DNA from: an uncultured Eubacteriales bacterium
GTDB taxonomy: Bacteria; Bacillota; Clostridia; Oscillospirales; Acutalibacteraceae
Length of the DNA stretch: 64,000 nt
Reading direction: 5' to 3'
Assembly (NCBI GenBank): GCA_934647945.1
Contig: CAKUFK010000011.1
Span: 1 to 64,000, forward strand
Shown here: piece by piece, positions 1 through 6,261 of the stretch
Position numbering within the stretch: position 1 is the first letter of the stretch
How the letters are laid out: every line of letters starts with the position of its first letter
Notes under the pieces: model-generated
What the model was told of the DNA's origin: nothing
Database searches by the model: none
The model's input: only the letters and a program-made list of their open reading frames with translations
Program-made: the position numbers and the translations under genes

Positions 1-255
1 ATGGAAATTTTGAGCTATATTATCGACAACGCCCTGGTCCTGATCCCGGCCCTGGTCATCATCGGGGCCATTGTCAAGCATATCGAGGTGATCCCGGATA
101 AGTTTATCCCGCTGATCCTGCTGGTGTTCGGTGTGGGCGGGGCCTTGGCCATCATGGGCCCCACCGTGGACGCGGTGATCCAGGGCATCCTTGTAACCGG
201 AGTGGCAGTGTACGGTAACCAGCTCGTTAAGCAGCTCGGCAAATCCGAAGGATAG
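1..255 (+). CDS. phage holin
   Basis: Small 84-residue membrane protein that most resembles the holins of Firmicutes phages (Hol44 / holin superfamily V type). Holins form pores in the cytoplasmic membrane at the end of the lytic cycle so that the endolysin can reach the cell wall. The sequence shows two clear hydrophobic segments (about residues 10-27 and 36-53), a third weaker one (58-75), and a short charged C-terminus ending KQLGKSEG. The window opens on its ATG, so its ribosome site is not visible and an earlier start cannot be excluded. No endolysin follows, so the partner lysis gene would lie to the left. Family assignment is by resemblance only. Confidence 0.75.
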   Translation: MEILSYIIDNALVLIPALVIIGAIVKHIEVIPDKFIPLILLVFGVGGALAIMGPTVDAVIQGILVTGVAVYGNQLVKQLGKSEG

Positions 256-279
256 CTTAATTGCCTCGAATTCGATGGG

Positions 280-332
280 TTTAAACTGGTCGATTTCGAC
301 CACTTTAAAATCGGAGGGATATGTGCTATAAT
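280..332 (+). promoter_or_regulatory. promoter with palindromic operator over the -35 box
   Basis: An extended -10 box (TGCTATAAT, TATAAT at 327-332) sits 17 bases after a TTTAAA -35-like box (304-309). The -35 box is the right arm of a 14-base inverted repeat with a 2-base centre (280-293 and 296-309, one mismatch, core TGGTCGA/TCGACCA). A repressor bound there would block the promoter. No long reading frame follows; transcription would run into the terminator at 482-515. Confidence 0.5.
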
Positions 333-337
333 AGCAT

Positions 338-515
338 CGAGGAACAAAACCGCCAGGTTTTGCGGGGCGCGGTGCCTGCACAGGCCCTATTTTGCTTAAC
401 ATCGCCTGCCGAGTAGTCGGCCCACGCTCAGGGCGCGGACGAAGTCGGGGGATCAAATACTCCGGGACGCCGGACAAAGAGAGCCGGGCCATCCTTACGG
501 GTGGTCCGGCTTTTT
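338..515 (+). ncRNA. candidate structured small RNA
   Basis: This 178-base stretch lies between a good promoter (-10 at 327-332) and an intrinsic terminator (482-515) and has no convincing reading frame with a ribosome site. It holds several short hairpins, for example GCCTG/CAGGC near 390-401 and GCCGA/TCGGC near 408-421. I do not recognise a known RNA family. It could instead be the leader of a lost phage gene. Promoter, terminator and hairpins are seen; the RNA itself is inferred. Confidence 0.4.
482..515 (+). terminator. intrinsic terminator
   Basis: A 13-bp stem with G-U pairs (482-494 with 499-511, loop TTAC) is followed by a T run on the plus strand. It overlaps the last codons of the convergent gene that ends at 495. 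Confidence 0.75.
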
Positions 516-725
516 GAGCTCATGGAGATATATACATTTGCCGCACAGTTTAGACTTGACGGTGTCTTCTAAAATTTTTTTCATGTCTTGCTCTGCGCCG
601 AAGGATATCTCTATCCTGATCGCGCGGTTTGTGGTTTTGCACTTGTAATAAATTGTGGTAGTGTCAGACCGGCCTGTTATTGTCTTTCCTGTTTCGATGG
701 CTATCTGGCACGGGTAGTCATACAT
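495..725 (-). CDS. small phage protein of unknown function
   Basis: A 76-residue protein beginning MYDYPC. I chose the ATG at 725 because AGGTGG (plus 733-738) lies 7 bases upstream; the frame stays open further up but without a ribosome site. It contains single Cys residues and one CxxC pair (LCGKC) near the C-terminus, and no signal peptide or membrane segment. I recognise no family. It lies just downstream of the CRISPR mini-array on the same strand, so the promoter at 895-924 could transcribe both. That makes a role linked to the array, such as counter-defence, conceivable but unproven. Its end overlaps the terminator at 482-515. Confidence 0.6.
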   Translation of the reverse strand: MYDYPCQIAIETGKTITGRSDTTTIYYKCKTTNRAIRIEISFGAEQDMKKILEDTVKSKLCGKCIYLHELKKPDHP

Positions 726-791
726 TATTACACCACCTATACTTATAATTAACGGGCTACCGGGATTTTTATTTCGCCAACCGCATGTCAC

Positions 792-891
792 ATTTCTATC
801 CATGCTCCCCTCGCGGGGAGCGACCTGTATGTACGTCCTGGAGGGCGACTACATATGCATTTCTATCCACGCTCCCATCGCGAGGAGCGAC
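792..891 (-). CRISPR. one-spacer CRISPR mini-array, type I-C-like repeats
   Basis: Two 33-base repeats (792-824 and 859-891) flank a 34-base spacer (825-858). Read on the minus strand each begins GTCGCTCC and ends GGATAGAAAT, the pattern of type I-C repeats, with an internal hairpin. They differ at only three positions: 2 in the hairpin and 1 just before the GGATAGAAAT end. Spacer length is normal for type I-C. No cas genes are in the window. The array lies inside a prophage-like element and is read from a promoter whose -10 box ends three bases before the first repeat. Confidence 0.8.
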
Positions 892-894
892 TTT

Positions 895-924
895 AGTATA
901 CCCTGGACTTTGTTTTATTGTCAA
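895..924 (-). promoter_or_regulatory. promoter of the CRISPR mini-array
   Basis: On the minus strand a perfect TTGACA (919-924) and TATACT (895-900) are 18 bases apart. Only three bases separate the -10 box from the first repeat, so transcription would start inside the repeat rather than in a long leader. Confidence 0.65.
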
Positions 925-950
925 GGTGCAATCGGTACATTGTCGATCTC

Positions 951-1757
951 TTATCGGGTGCTCCCGGCGTTTTTGCGTGGCTTTTTAAGTAGTTGCTGGA
1001 CACGGTTAAAGATGCGTATGTCAATGATGGGCTCGTGGTTGCCTTTATACAGTTTTCCGCCAAAGCTGTTGTACCCTGCATAGATCGGGCGGGACAGTAT
1101 GGTCTTGATATGCTGAGCTTTAAACACCCGGCCACGCTTGCCGGTGTACCCACGTAGGGCGCACAGCTCGGCAACCGCCGATAGATTGCGATACTCGATG
1201 TAGCGGTCATAAATATACCTCACGCGCTCAGCCTCGGTCTCGTTGATTTTGAGGCTGTCCTTGCCGTCCAGGTCATAGCCTAAAACCTCGTTTGTGGTAC
1301 GTTTTCCTTGCGCCGCCCTTTCCGCCATGGCCGAACGGACGCGTTCGGCGGTGATCTCTCGCTCCATTTGTGCAAACACTCCGAGCAACCCCATCATTGC
1401 ACGTCCCGTGGGGGTGGTCGCGTCAAATGCCTCCGTGTAGCTGACAAGCCCGACTCCGCTGGTGTGCAGTAACTCCCAGGTGTTGTATAGGTCTGAGACG
1501 CTCCGGGTCAAACGAGAGAGGGCCCAGACAAGGACCAGGTCAAATTTTTGGGCTTTCGCGTCCGCCAGCAATTGCCTCATGGCAGGGCGATGGTCGATGT
1601 CTTTGCCGCTTATGCCCTCATCGGCGTACACGTATACGACCCCATATCCGCGCACTTTAGCCCAAGCTTCCAGGGTTTTTCGTTGGGCGGCCAGGGAGTA
1701 TCCCTCCCTGGCCTGGTCCAACGTACTGACCCGTATGTAGATGGCAATATGTTTCAT
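951..1757 (-). CDS. serine recombinase (resolvase/integrase type)
   Basis: Site-specific recombinase of the serine family, 268 residues. The N-terminal catalytic domain begins MKHIAIYIRVST, with the nucleophile Ser11, the DEGISGKD block near residue 46 and the WALSRLTRS block near 80. A recombinase (DNA-binding) domain follows at about 160-260. Large serine integrases usually run 450-550 residues with a zinc ribbon and coiled coil; this one stops after the recombinase domain, so it is either a short resolvase/invertase or a truncated integrase. A GGA-containing ribosome site precedes the ATG. It is the last gene of a leftward operon starting near 2177. Whether it excises this element is uncertain, because the tRNA scar at 2678 is more typical of tyrosine integrases. 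Confidence 0.85.
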   Translation of the reverse strand: MKHIAIYIRVSTLDQAREGYSLAAQRKTLEAWAKVRGYGVVYVYADEGISGKDIDHRPAMRQLLADAKAQKFDLVLVWALSRLTRSVSDLYNTWELLHTSGVGLVSYTEAFDATTPTGRAMMGLLGVFAQMEREITAERVRSAMAERAAQGKRTTNEVLGYDLDGKDSLKINETEAERVRYIYDRYIEYRNLSAVAELCALRGYTGKRGRVFKAQHIKTILSRPIYAGYNSFGGKLYKGNHEPIIDIRIFNRVQQLLKKPRKNAGSTR

Positions 1758-1781
1758 CGTTTCCTAATCCTGCCGAGCGGG

Positions 1782-1982
1782 TCATCCAACTATCAGATCA
1801 AAAGGTGCGAGTTCCAGATACCGGACCAGAAACTCGAGATTTGTGCATGGGGCGAGCTCATAGCTTACGTTTTCGCGGGTGTCGTCATCCATCATCATAA
1901 CAATAACGTCCCAATCGCATTGTTCTATCGCTTCGGCGGGCTCTACAAAGGTCATACCGTTATCAATGCTGATATTTTTCAT
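1782..1982 (-). CDS. small acidic protein upstream of the recombinase
   Basis: A 66-residue, strongly acidic protein beginning MKNISIDNG, with the run MMMDDDTRE in the middle. The ATG at 1982 has AAAGGGGT 8 bases upstream. It ends 24 bases before the recombinase start, so the two are probably co-transcribed. Similar short acidic proteins occur next to recombinases and accessory genes in mobile elements of gut Firmicutes, but I know no established function. An acidic, possibly DNA-mimicking or recombinase-partner role is only a guess. Confidence 0.65.
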   Translation of the reverse strand: MKNISIDNGMTFVEPAEAIEQCDWDVIVMMMDDDTRENVSYELAPCTNLEFLVRYLELAPFDLIVG

Positions 1983-2084
1983 GATTTTTACCCCTTTACT
2001 TTTTTGTCGTTTTATTTTATACTGGGTGTAGCAAGGGAGACGGGCTTTAGTTAGTCGCTATGGTTTGGGCCTTTGCGTTAGCGG

Positions 2085-2177
2085 TTAGGCGTTAGAGCGC
2101 TTGGCCGCTTTTTTATGTGCTTCCCAGTATACTCTTTTTTCTGCGGGAGAGAGTTTCGTAAACTCTTTACACGTCAT
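2085..2177 (-). CDS. 30-residue micro-protein at the head of the recombinase operon
   Basis: A 30-codon reading frame starts at an ATG (plus 2175-2177) preceded by AAAGGAG with ideal spacing and reads MTCKEFTKLSPAEKRVYWEA followed by a basic tail. It lies directly downstream of the leftward promoter at 2216-2244, so it is the first gene of the transcript that continues to the recombinase. No family is recognised. The strong ribosome site and position support it; the short length keeps confidence moderate. Confidence 0.5.
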   Translation of the reverse strand: MTCKEFTKLSPAEKRVYWEAHKKAAKRSNA

Positions 2178-2210
2178 GGGCGTCTCCTTTCCGCCCTCTC
2201 CCTTGCTACG

Positions 2211-2322
2211 AGTATAGTATACTATAATTGCGTAATTATATCAATGGGCGAAACGCCCAAACTTGCGCAAGTATATATATGCAAATTATATAATTGCGCA
2301 ATTATTATATTTGCGTTATACT
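2211..2322. promoter_or_regulatory. divergent promoter region with repeated TTGCGCAA-type operators
   Basis: Between the leftward recombinase operon and the rightward regulator lie several related palindromes: ATTGCGTAAT (2227-2236), ACTTGCGCAAGT (2261-2272), TAATTGCGCAATTA (2291-2304) and a half-site TTGCGTTA (2311-2318). A leftward promoter, TTGATA (plus 2239-2244) and TATACT (plus 2216-2221) with a 17-base spacer, has the first palindrome inside it. A TATAAT at 2289-2294 touches the third and could serve the rightward gene. Another inverted repeat, GGGCG/CGCCC, lies at 2246-2258. Autoregulation by the protein encoded at 2341 is the simplest reading. Confidence 0.6.
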
Positions 2323-2340
2323 TAATATGAGGTGATGATA

Positions 2341-2568
2341 ATGTCCACGGCGCAATCCAGGGCAAGTAATAAATACGCCGCAAAAGCATATGACCGATTA
2401 TACCCGTTTGTTCCCAAGGGCCGAAAAGCCGAAATCCAGGCCGCCGCCGACTCCCTCGGGGAAAGTTTAAACGATTTTATCGTTAAAGCTATAGATGATC
2501 GGATAGATCGGATACAAAAAGAGGGCGCGGCGAACAAGAAGACAGGCGATGGAACAAGCAAAATCTGA
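2341..2568 (+). CDS. ribbon-helix-helix (Arc/CopG-like) regulator
   Basis: A 75-residue protein with the small Arc/MetJ-like fold pattern: a short N-terminal strand region (residues 20-30, YDRLYPFVPKGRK) followed by two helices (AEIQAAADSLGESLNDFIVKA region, 30-55) and a charged tail. I chose the ATG at 2341 because GAGGTG lies 7 bases upstream. It probably binds the repeated palindromes just upstream and so controls itself and the divergent recombinase operon. No toxin gene follows, so a toxin-antitoxin role is not supported. The family call rests on sequence pattern. Confidence 0.7.
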   Translation: MSTAQSRASNKYAAKAYDRLYPFVPKGRKAEIQAAADSLGESLNDFIVKAIDDRIDRIQKEGAANKKTGDGTSKI

Positions 2569-2677
2569 CTACTTTTTGACTACCACGACACATTTTTATA
2601 TATCAACTTAATCATAAAAAAACAAGGAAATAAGCCATTTTTGCTGATATAGATAGTTGTAAAAACGCTAAAAATTG

Positions 2678-2724
2678 GACTACGAATCAGAAGGTCAGGG
2701 GTTCGAATCCCTTCGGGCGCGCCA
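2678..2724 (+). other. 3' fragment of tRNA-Arg(ACG): attachment site of the prophage-like element
   Basis: The sequence runs from the anticodon loop (CTACGAA, anticodon ACG at 2682-2684) through the T-arm (loop TTCGAAT) to the acceptor strand CGGGCGC, a G and an encoded CCA. The 5' half is absent: no GCGCCCG acceptor start, and the base before the loop does not pair with the 3' anticodon stem. This is the pattern left when an element integrates in a tRNA gene and restores the gene at its other end, which would lie left of this window. Confidence 0.8.
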
Positions 2725-2762
2725 AGTAGGAGCAAGCGATGTGTCGCTTGCTCCTACTTTTT
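2725..2762 (+). terminator. terminator of the tRNA-Arg gene
   Basis: A perfect 15-bp stem (2725-2739 with 2744-2758, loop TGTG) and a T run follow directly after the tRNA fragment's CCA. It is the original tRNA terminator and marks the start of host DNA. Confidence 0.9.
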
Positions 2763-2805
2763 ATGCAAATAAATAAAACAACGGCCGTGGGGGATGGATA
2801 CCATA

Positions 2806-2834
2806 TTGTAGCACTTGATCGTTTATGGTACAAT
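2806..2834 (+). promoter_or_regulatory. promoter of the transglutaminase-like gene
   Basis: TTGTAG (2806-2811) and TACAAT (2829-2834) are 17 bases apart, and the start codon with its AGAGGTG site follows at 2862. Confidence 0.5.
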
Positions 2835-2861
2835 TTAAGCAATATATCAAGAGGTGTTTTT

Positions 2862-4505
2862 ATGAAGGGATTAAAGACATTAACAGCAGTTCTTTTGAGT
2901 GCCGTTCTGTTCCTTTCTGGATTTCCGATCTATGCTATGGGAAGCGGACTGGACCTTCCGATTATAGAAGACGGCGGCACAACATATTATAACGTCACTT
3001 CCAAGGCGGATTTGAAAACGGCTGTTTTATATTGCCGTGACAATTTCATGGATCAACTTCCCATCTGTTTTGATGAAGATAAACGGGATTGGGATGATGC
3101 TTACGGCAGCAATGTGGTAAATTTTCTAGACTATTACACCAAGGGCTTTTTCACCTATCGCCAATACAGTGTCAACACCGTGATTGCATATGGAAACAGC
3201 GCGAATCAGGAACAGGTTTTGGGGGCACTGGAGCTGTCTTATATCGACACGCCAGATGAACTGAAAAAAGCGGATGACAAAATCGAGTCGATAGTGTCCG
3301 GTATCTCGTCCAAATCCACCTATGATAAACTGCTGTATATTGCTGAGTATGTTTGCCAGCAAACGGAGTATGGTTTTAAGCAGCTGCCGGACGGCGGGTA
3401 CGATGCGATCAACGGTGTTTATGACGTGCTCAGCGGTATCCGCACCAATACGGTATGCACATCCTATGCGCTGACGTTCCAGCGATTTATGGAAAAGGCT
3501 GGAATTAACAGCTATATTCTTGCAAACGGCGGCGTTCATGCTTGGAATATCATAGAACTTGACGGCAAATGGTATGGGGTCGACTGTACGTTTGGTGATT
3601 TGGGCAACTCATTTGACCGGAAGTATTTCCTAATGGGAAAAAATGAGATGCAGATGTATAATACACCGGGCGCCAACATTGATCCGGTCGCTGTCTTTGC
3701 AAAAAATCATAAGGTTTCTGACCAGAATTACAGCGCTTCTTCGAATCCCCCAAAGCCCACAGAAAGTCGTGTAACGTCCAAGCCATCCGAAACTTTGCCC
3801 ACAGAAAGCAACGTGACTTCCAACCCGTCTGATACTCCCAGTGAAAGTGAGATAAACAGCAGTGCCGGGAGCAGTTATACGGAAAAAATGCCGACAGACA
3901 TTGTTATGGTTGATATTGTTCAGGAGCCGATAATTAGCCGCACTGTATTTGAACAGGCTAAGCAGGCGGGGCTGGATCTAAAACTAAACGGAGATACATA
4001 CAGCTGGACCTTTTCGAAGGAAACATTGGCGGAAATTACAGATTTTCCGGAGTCTTTTGATGCGGGGATTTTGCTAAACAATGCGCTGGCCGGAGAAGAT
4101 CAGCAAAAGCTGAAGAGCATGGCAGGAGAGCGGCCCTATTTCGGTTTCCGGTTCGTCTATCACGGTGCATTGCCGGGAAAGGCAAAAATCACATTGTCAC
4201 TTGGAAAAGAGTTTGCAGGCAAGACGGTTACTGTTTATTCGGTATCTGACAGTGGAAAACCTACAGCAGAAGCAAACACGACTGTCGGCATGGATGGAAC
4301 GCTGAATTTTGACACGGATCACTGTTCGCTTTGGTTTGTCTCCGACAAGGATATGTCAGCCGAAACGGAATCAGGCGGTATGAGCGTCTGGGTATGGTTC
4401 ATAGTCATATCGGCGATTGTCATGGTTGTCGCTATAGGCGGATTTTGTTGGTGGTATTTTATTTGCCGGAAACAGAGGGGGCAGAAGCCGACGCAGATAC
4501 CATAA
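2862..4505 (+). CDS. membrane-anchored transglutaminase-like protein
   Basis: A 547-residue exported protein. It has a signal peptide (about 1-25, ending GFPIYA) and a transglutaminase-like domain with a plausible Cys199-His226-Asp241 triad (NTVCTSYALTF, GGVHAWNI, YGVDCTFGD). A Ser/Thr/Pro-rich linker spans about 290-345, followed by a second domain of unknown type. A single C-terminal membrane helix (about 507-530) ends in a short basic tail. Such domains act as peptidases or amide-bond-forming enzymes on extracellular protein or cell wall; the substrate here is unknown. The ATG at 2862 is chosen for its AGAGGTG site and because it starts the signal peptide. It may be co-transcribed with the gene at 4610. 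Confidence 0.8.
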   Translation: MKGLKTLTAVLLSAVLFLSGFPIYAMGSGLDLPIIEDGGTTYYNVTSKADLKTAVLYCRDNFMDQLPICFDEDKRDWDDAYGSNVVNFLDYYTKGFFTYRQYSVNTVIAYGNSANQEQVLGALELSYIDTPDELKKADDKIESIVSGISSKSTYDKLLYIAEYVCQQTEYGFKQLPDGGYDAINGVYDVLSGIRTNTVCTSYALTFQRFMEKAGINSYILANGGVHAWNIIELDGKWYGVDCTFGDLGNSFDRKYFLMGKNEMQMYNTPGANIDPVAVFAKNHKVSDQNYSASSNPPKPTESRVTSKPSETLPTESNVTSNPSDTPSESEINSSAGSSYTEKMPTDIVMVDIVQEPIISRTVFEQAKQAGLDLKLNGDTYSWTFSKETLAEITDFPESFDAGILLNNALAGEDQQKLKSMAGERPYFGFRFVYHGALPGKAKITLSLGKEFAGKTVTVYSVSDSGKPTAEANTTVGMDGTLNFDTDHCSLWFVSDKDMSAETESGGMSVWVWFIVISAIVMVVAIGGFCWWYFICRKQRGQKPTQIP

Positions 4506-4609
4506 CCTGAACACACCGTTGAGATTCCCTTTATCAAGATATAATGGACGATAATAGCCCCGATATGCCAGCAGCGTCCGGCAGGAGCTGCTAAAAAGGC
4601 GGTGATGAT

Positions 4610-5179
4610 TTGAAGGATACGGCTTCAAAAGAAGCAGCGGCGGTCTATAAGGAGTTTGATAGAAAGCTCCAACGAACGATCCGGCGCGTATCCATTTCAT
4701 TTCTGATTATACTCACATGTGTTTTGATTAGCTTGACATTCGTGACGTCATCGTATATTCCGCTGGTTATTTCAGCCGTATCCCTTTTCGCATATGGGAT
4801 AGCCGCGAGGATACGATGCAGAAAACTCGATTCCACACACAAGTCTCTATACGCAGCGGCTTATGGGGAACAGACAGAGTCTGTTCGTACGGGAATTTTC
4901 AAAGATATTTGGGAGGAATATCAGGACAATCGATTTGAGAGATTACTGGAGATAGAGAGTCTCGAAATTGAATTTGAAGTGGCATACGACAATACCATAG
5001 AAGTTGAGGCAAAACGGCATCATCATAAATGGTTTGTTTTAGTCGATGAACAGAACTTGCATTGTTCAGTAGATAGAGAGACAGAAGAAGCGATGGAACA
5101 AACAACACCACTCCAAAACCTGGGCGGTATCGATGGCTTTTATGAAGCCGTTGCCGGGTTCATTTCGACATATTCATGA
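4610..5179 (+). CDS. two-helix membrane protein of unknown function
   Basis: A 189-residue protein starting with TTG, preceded by AGGCGGTGA. Residues 1-27 are charged, two adjacent hydrophobic helices lie at about 28-46 and 48-66, and the remaining 120 residues are soluble and acidic, probably cytoplasmic. The fragment AKRHHHKWFVLVDEQN near residue 135 gives a local His cluster. No family is recognised. It follows the transglutaminase-like gene by 104 bases in the same direction and is closed by the terminator at 5254, so the two may form one unit. Confidence 0.65.
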   Translation: MKDTASKEAAAVYKEFDRKLQRTIRRVSISFLIILTCVLISLTFVTSSYIPLVISAVSLFAYGIAARIRCRKLDSTHKSLYAAAYGEQTESVRTGIFKDIWEEYQDNRFERLLEIESLEIEFEVAYDNTIEVEAKRHHHKWFVLVDEQNLHCSVDRETEEAMEQTTPLQNLGGIDGFYEAVAGFISTYS

Positions 5180-5253
5180 ACAGGGAATGAGAGGCCGTGC
5201 TCCTGATGAGCATTCGGAAGGGATCCTTCGCGTATCGGGCCGCCACGGATGGA

Positions 5254-5290
5254 AGAAGCCGGCTATCCAACGGATAGCCGGCTTCTTTTC
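5254..5290. terminator. bidirectional terminator
   Basis: A perfect 15-bp stem, AGAAGCCGGCTATCC with its complement (5254-5268 and 5272-5286), has a three-base loop and ends in a T-rich stretch. Confidence 0.8.
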
Positions 5291-5682
5291 CTTGCTGTGA
5301 TACGATAACACGGCCATCCATATACCGGTTCGGGTTTTCCGTTTTTCCGCCGCCTCCTGACTGGCGTTGCCAAGCGTTCCGGACTTCAGCCGGGGGCAAG
5401 GAGAGGCTCTGGATCAGCCGTGGCAGATAGCTGGGGATGATGTCCAGTATCTCCGCGGCCGCGGCAGAGGGGAATACGGGCCTGGTGTCCGATGTATGAC
5501 CTTCGCCTGCTTCCTTTTCCGTATATCCCGTCGTACGTCAACACCGAAAACCCCGTTCCCTTCTCCGGGGCCATCGACGGGACGGCGGAATTGTGGTAGG
5601 ATTATGCCTGATGGAAAAATGTATACACGGCTGCAATAAAACCGGCTGTTCCGGTATTATCTATATGAAAAGGGGTGAATCC
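5291..5682. other. intergenic region without a supported gene
   Basis: Nothing convincing is coded here. A 35-codon frame at 5492-5599 (MYDLRLLPFPYIPS start) has host-like codon use but no ribosome site; it could be the end of a decayed gene. A weak TGCAAT (5632-5637) and TATTAT (5655-5660) pair, 17 bases apart, could be the promoter of the sigma factor gene. Confidence 0.4.
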
Positions 5683-6261
5683 ATGCAGAAAAACGCGCCA
5701 TCGGGAAAGCTGACCACAGCGGAGAGGGACGCCTCTCTGGACCGGTGCCTTTCGGGGATCGCGGACGAGGATCCCGCCGCCCTCGAAGAGCTTTACCGCT
5801 TAACCAGTGCGCCGGTGTATGGATACGCGCTTTCCTTTTTGAAAAACGCCCAGGACGCGGAGGATGTGCTGCACGATTGCTTTGTCAACGTGTATGTCTC
5901 GGCAAAGGGATACGATTCCTGCGGCAAGCCGATGGCCTGGCTGTTCACGATCGCCCGGAACCTCTGCCTATTGCGGCTGCGGGAACGCGGACGGACGGCG
6001 GATATCCCCCCGGAGGACTGGGAGGACGGCTATGGTCACGCCGCGGATGTCGGCCCGGACGACCGGCTGCTGCTCGAGCACTGCATGACGCGGCTTTCGG
6101 ACGAGGAACGGCAGATCGTGGTCCTCCACGCGGTGGCGGGGTTCAAGCACCGCGAGATCGCGGATATCATGGACATCCCGCTGCCGACGGTGCTCTCCAA
6201 ATACCACCGGGCGCTCAGGAAACTCAGAACCTTTTTGGAGAAGGGAGACGGACAATCATGA
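5683..6261 (+). CDS. ECF RNA polymerase sigma factor
   Basis: Alternative sigma factor of 192 residues. Region 2 covers about residues 33-95 (DAEDVLHDCFVNVY through WLFTIARNLCL) and region 4 about 130-180 (LSDEERQIVVLHAVAGFKHR, then the helix-turn-helix through TVLSKYHRALRKLR). The ATG at 5683 follows AAGGGGTGA. Its stop overlaps the start of the next gene by four bases (ATGA), so sigma and anti-sigma are translationally coupled. It should direct polymerase to a small regulon, probably including its own promoter, when released by the membrane anti-sigma partner. Confidence 0.92.
   Translation: MQKNAPSGKLTTAERDASLDRCLSGIADEDPAALEELYRLTSAPVYGYALSFLKNAQDAEDVLHDCFVNVYVSAKGYDSCGKPMAWLFTIARNLCLLRLRERGRTADIPPEDWEDGYGHAADVGPDDRLLLEHCMTRLSDEERQIVVLHAVAGFKHREIADIMDIPLPTVLSKYHRALRKLRTFLEKGDGQS

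Noticed and set aside
785..1083. Short plus-strand frames across the CRISPR repeats and the recombinase 3' end
   Set aside because: They read through the repeats (YPCSPRGE-like repeats) and lack start signals.
2115..2330. A 71-codon plus-strand frame through the divergent promoter region
   Set aside because: No ribosome site; it crosses the operator palindromes and lies opposite the 30-residue gene.
2640..2724. A complete tRNA-Arg gene
   Set aside because: Only the part from the anticodon loop onward is present; the 5' acceptor strand, D-arm and pairing half of the anticodon stem are missing.
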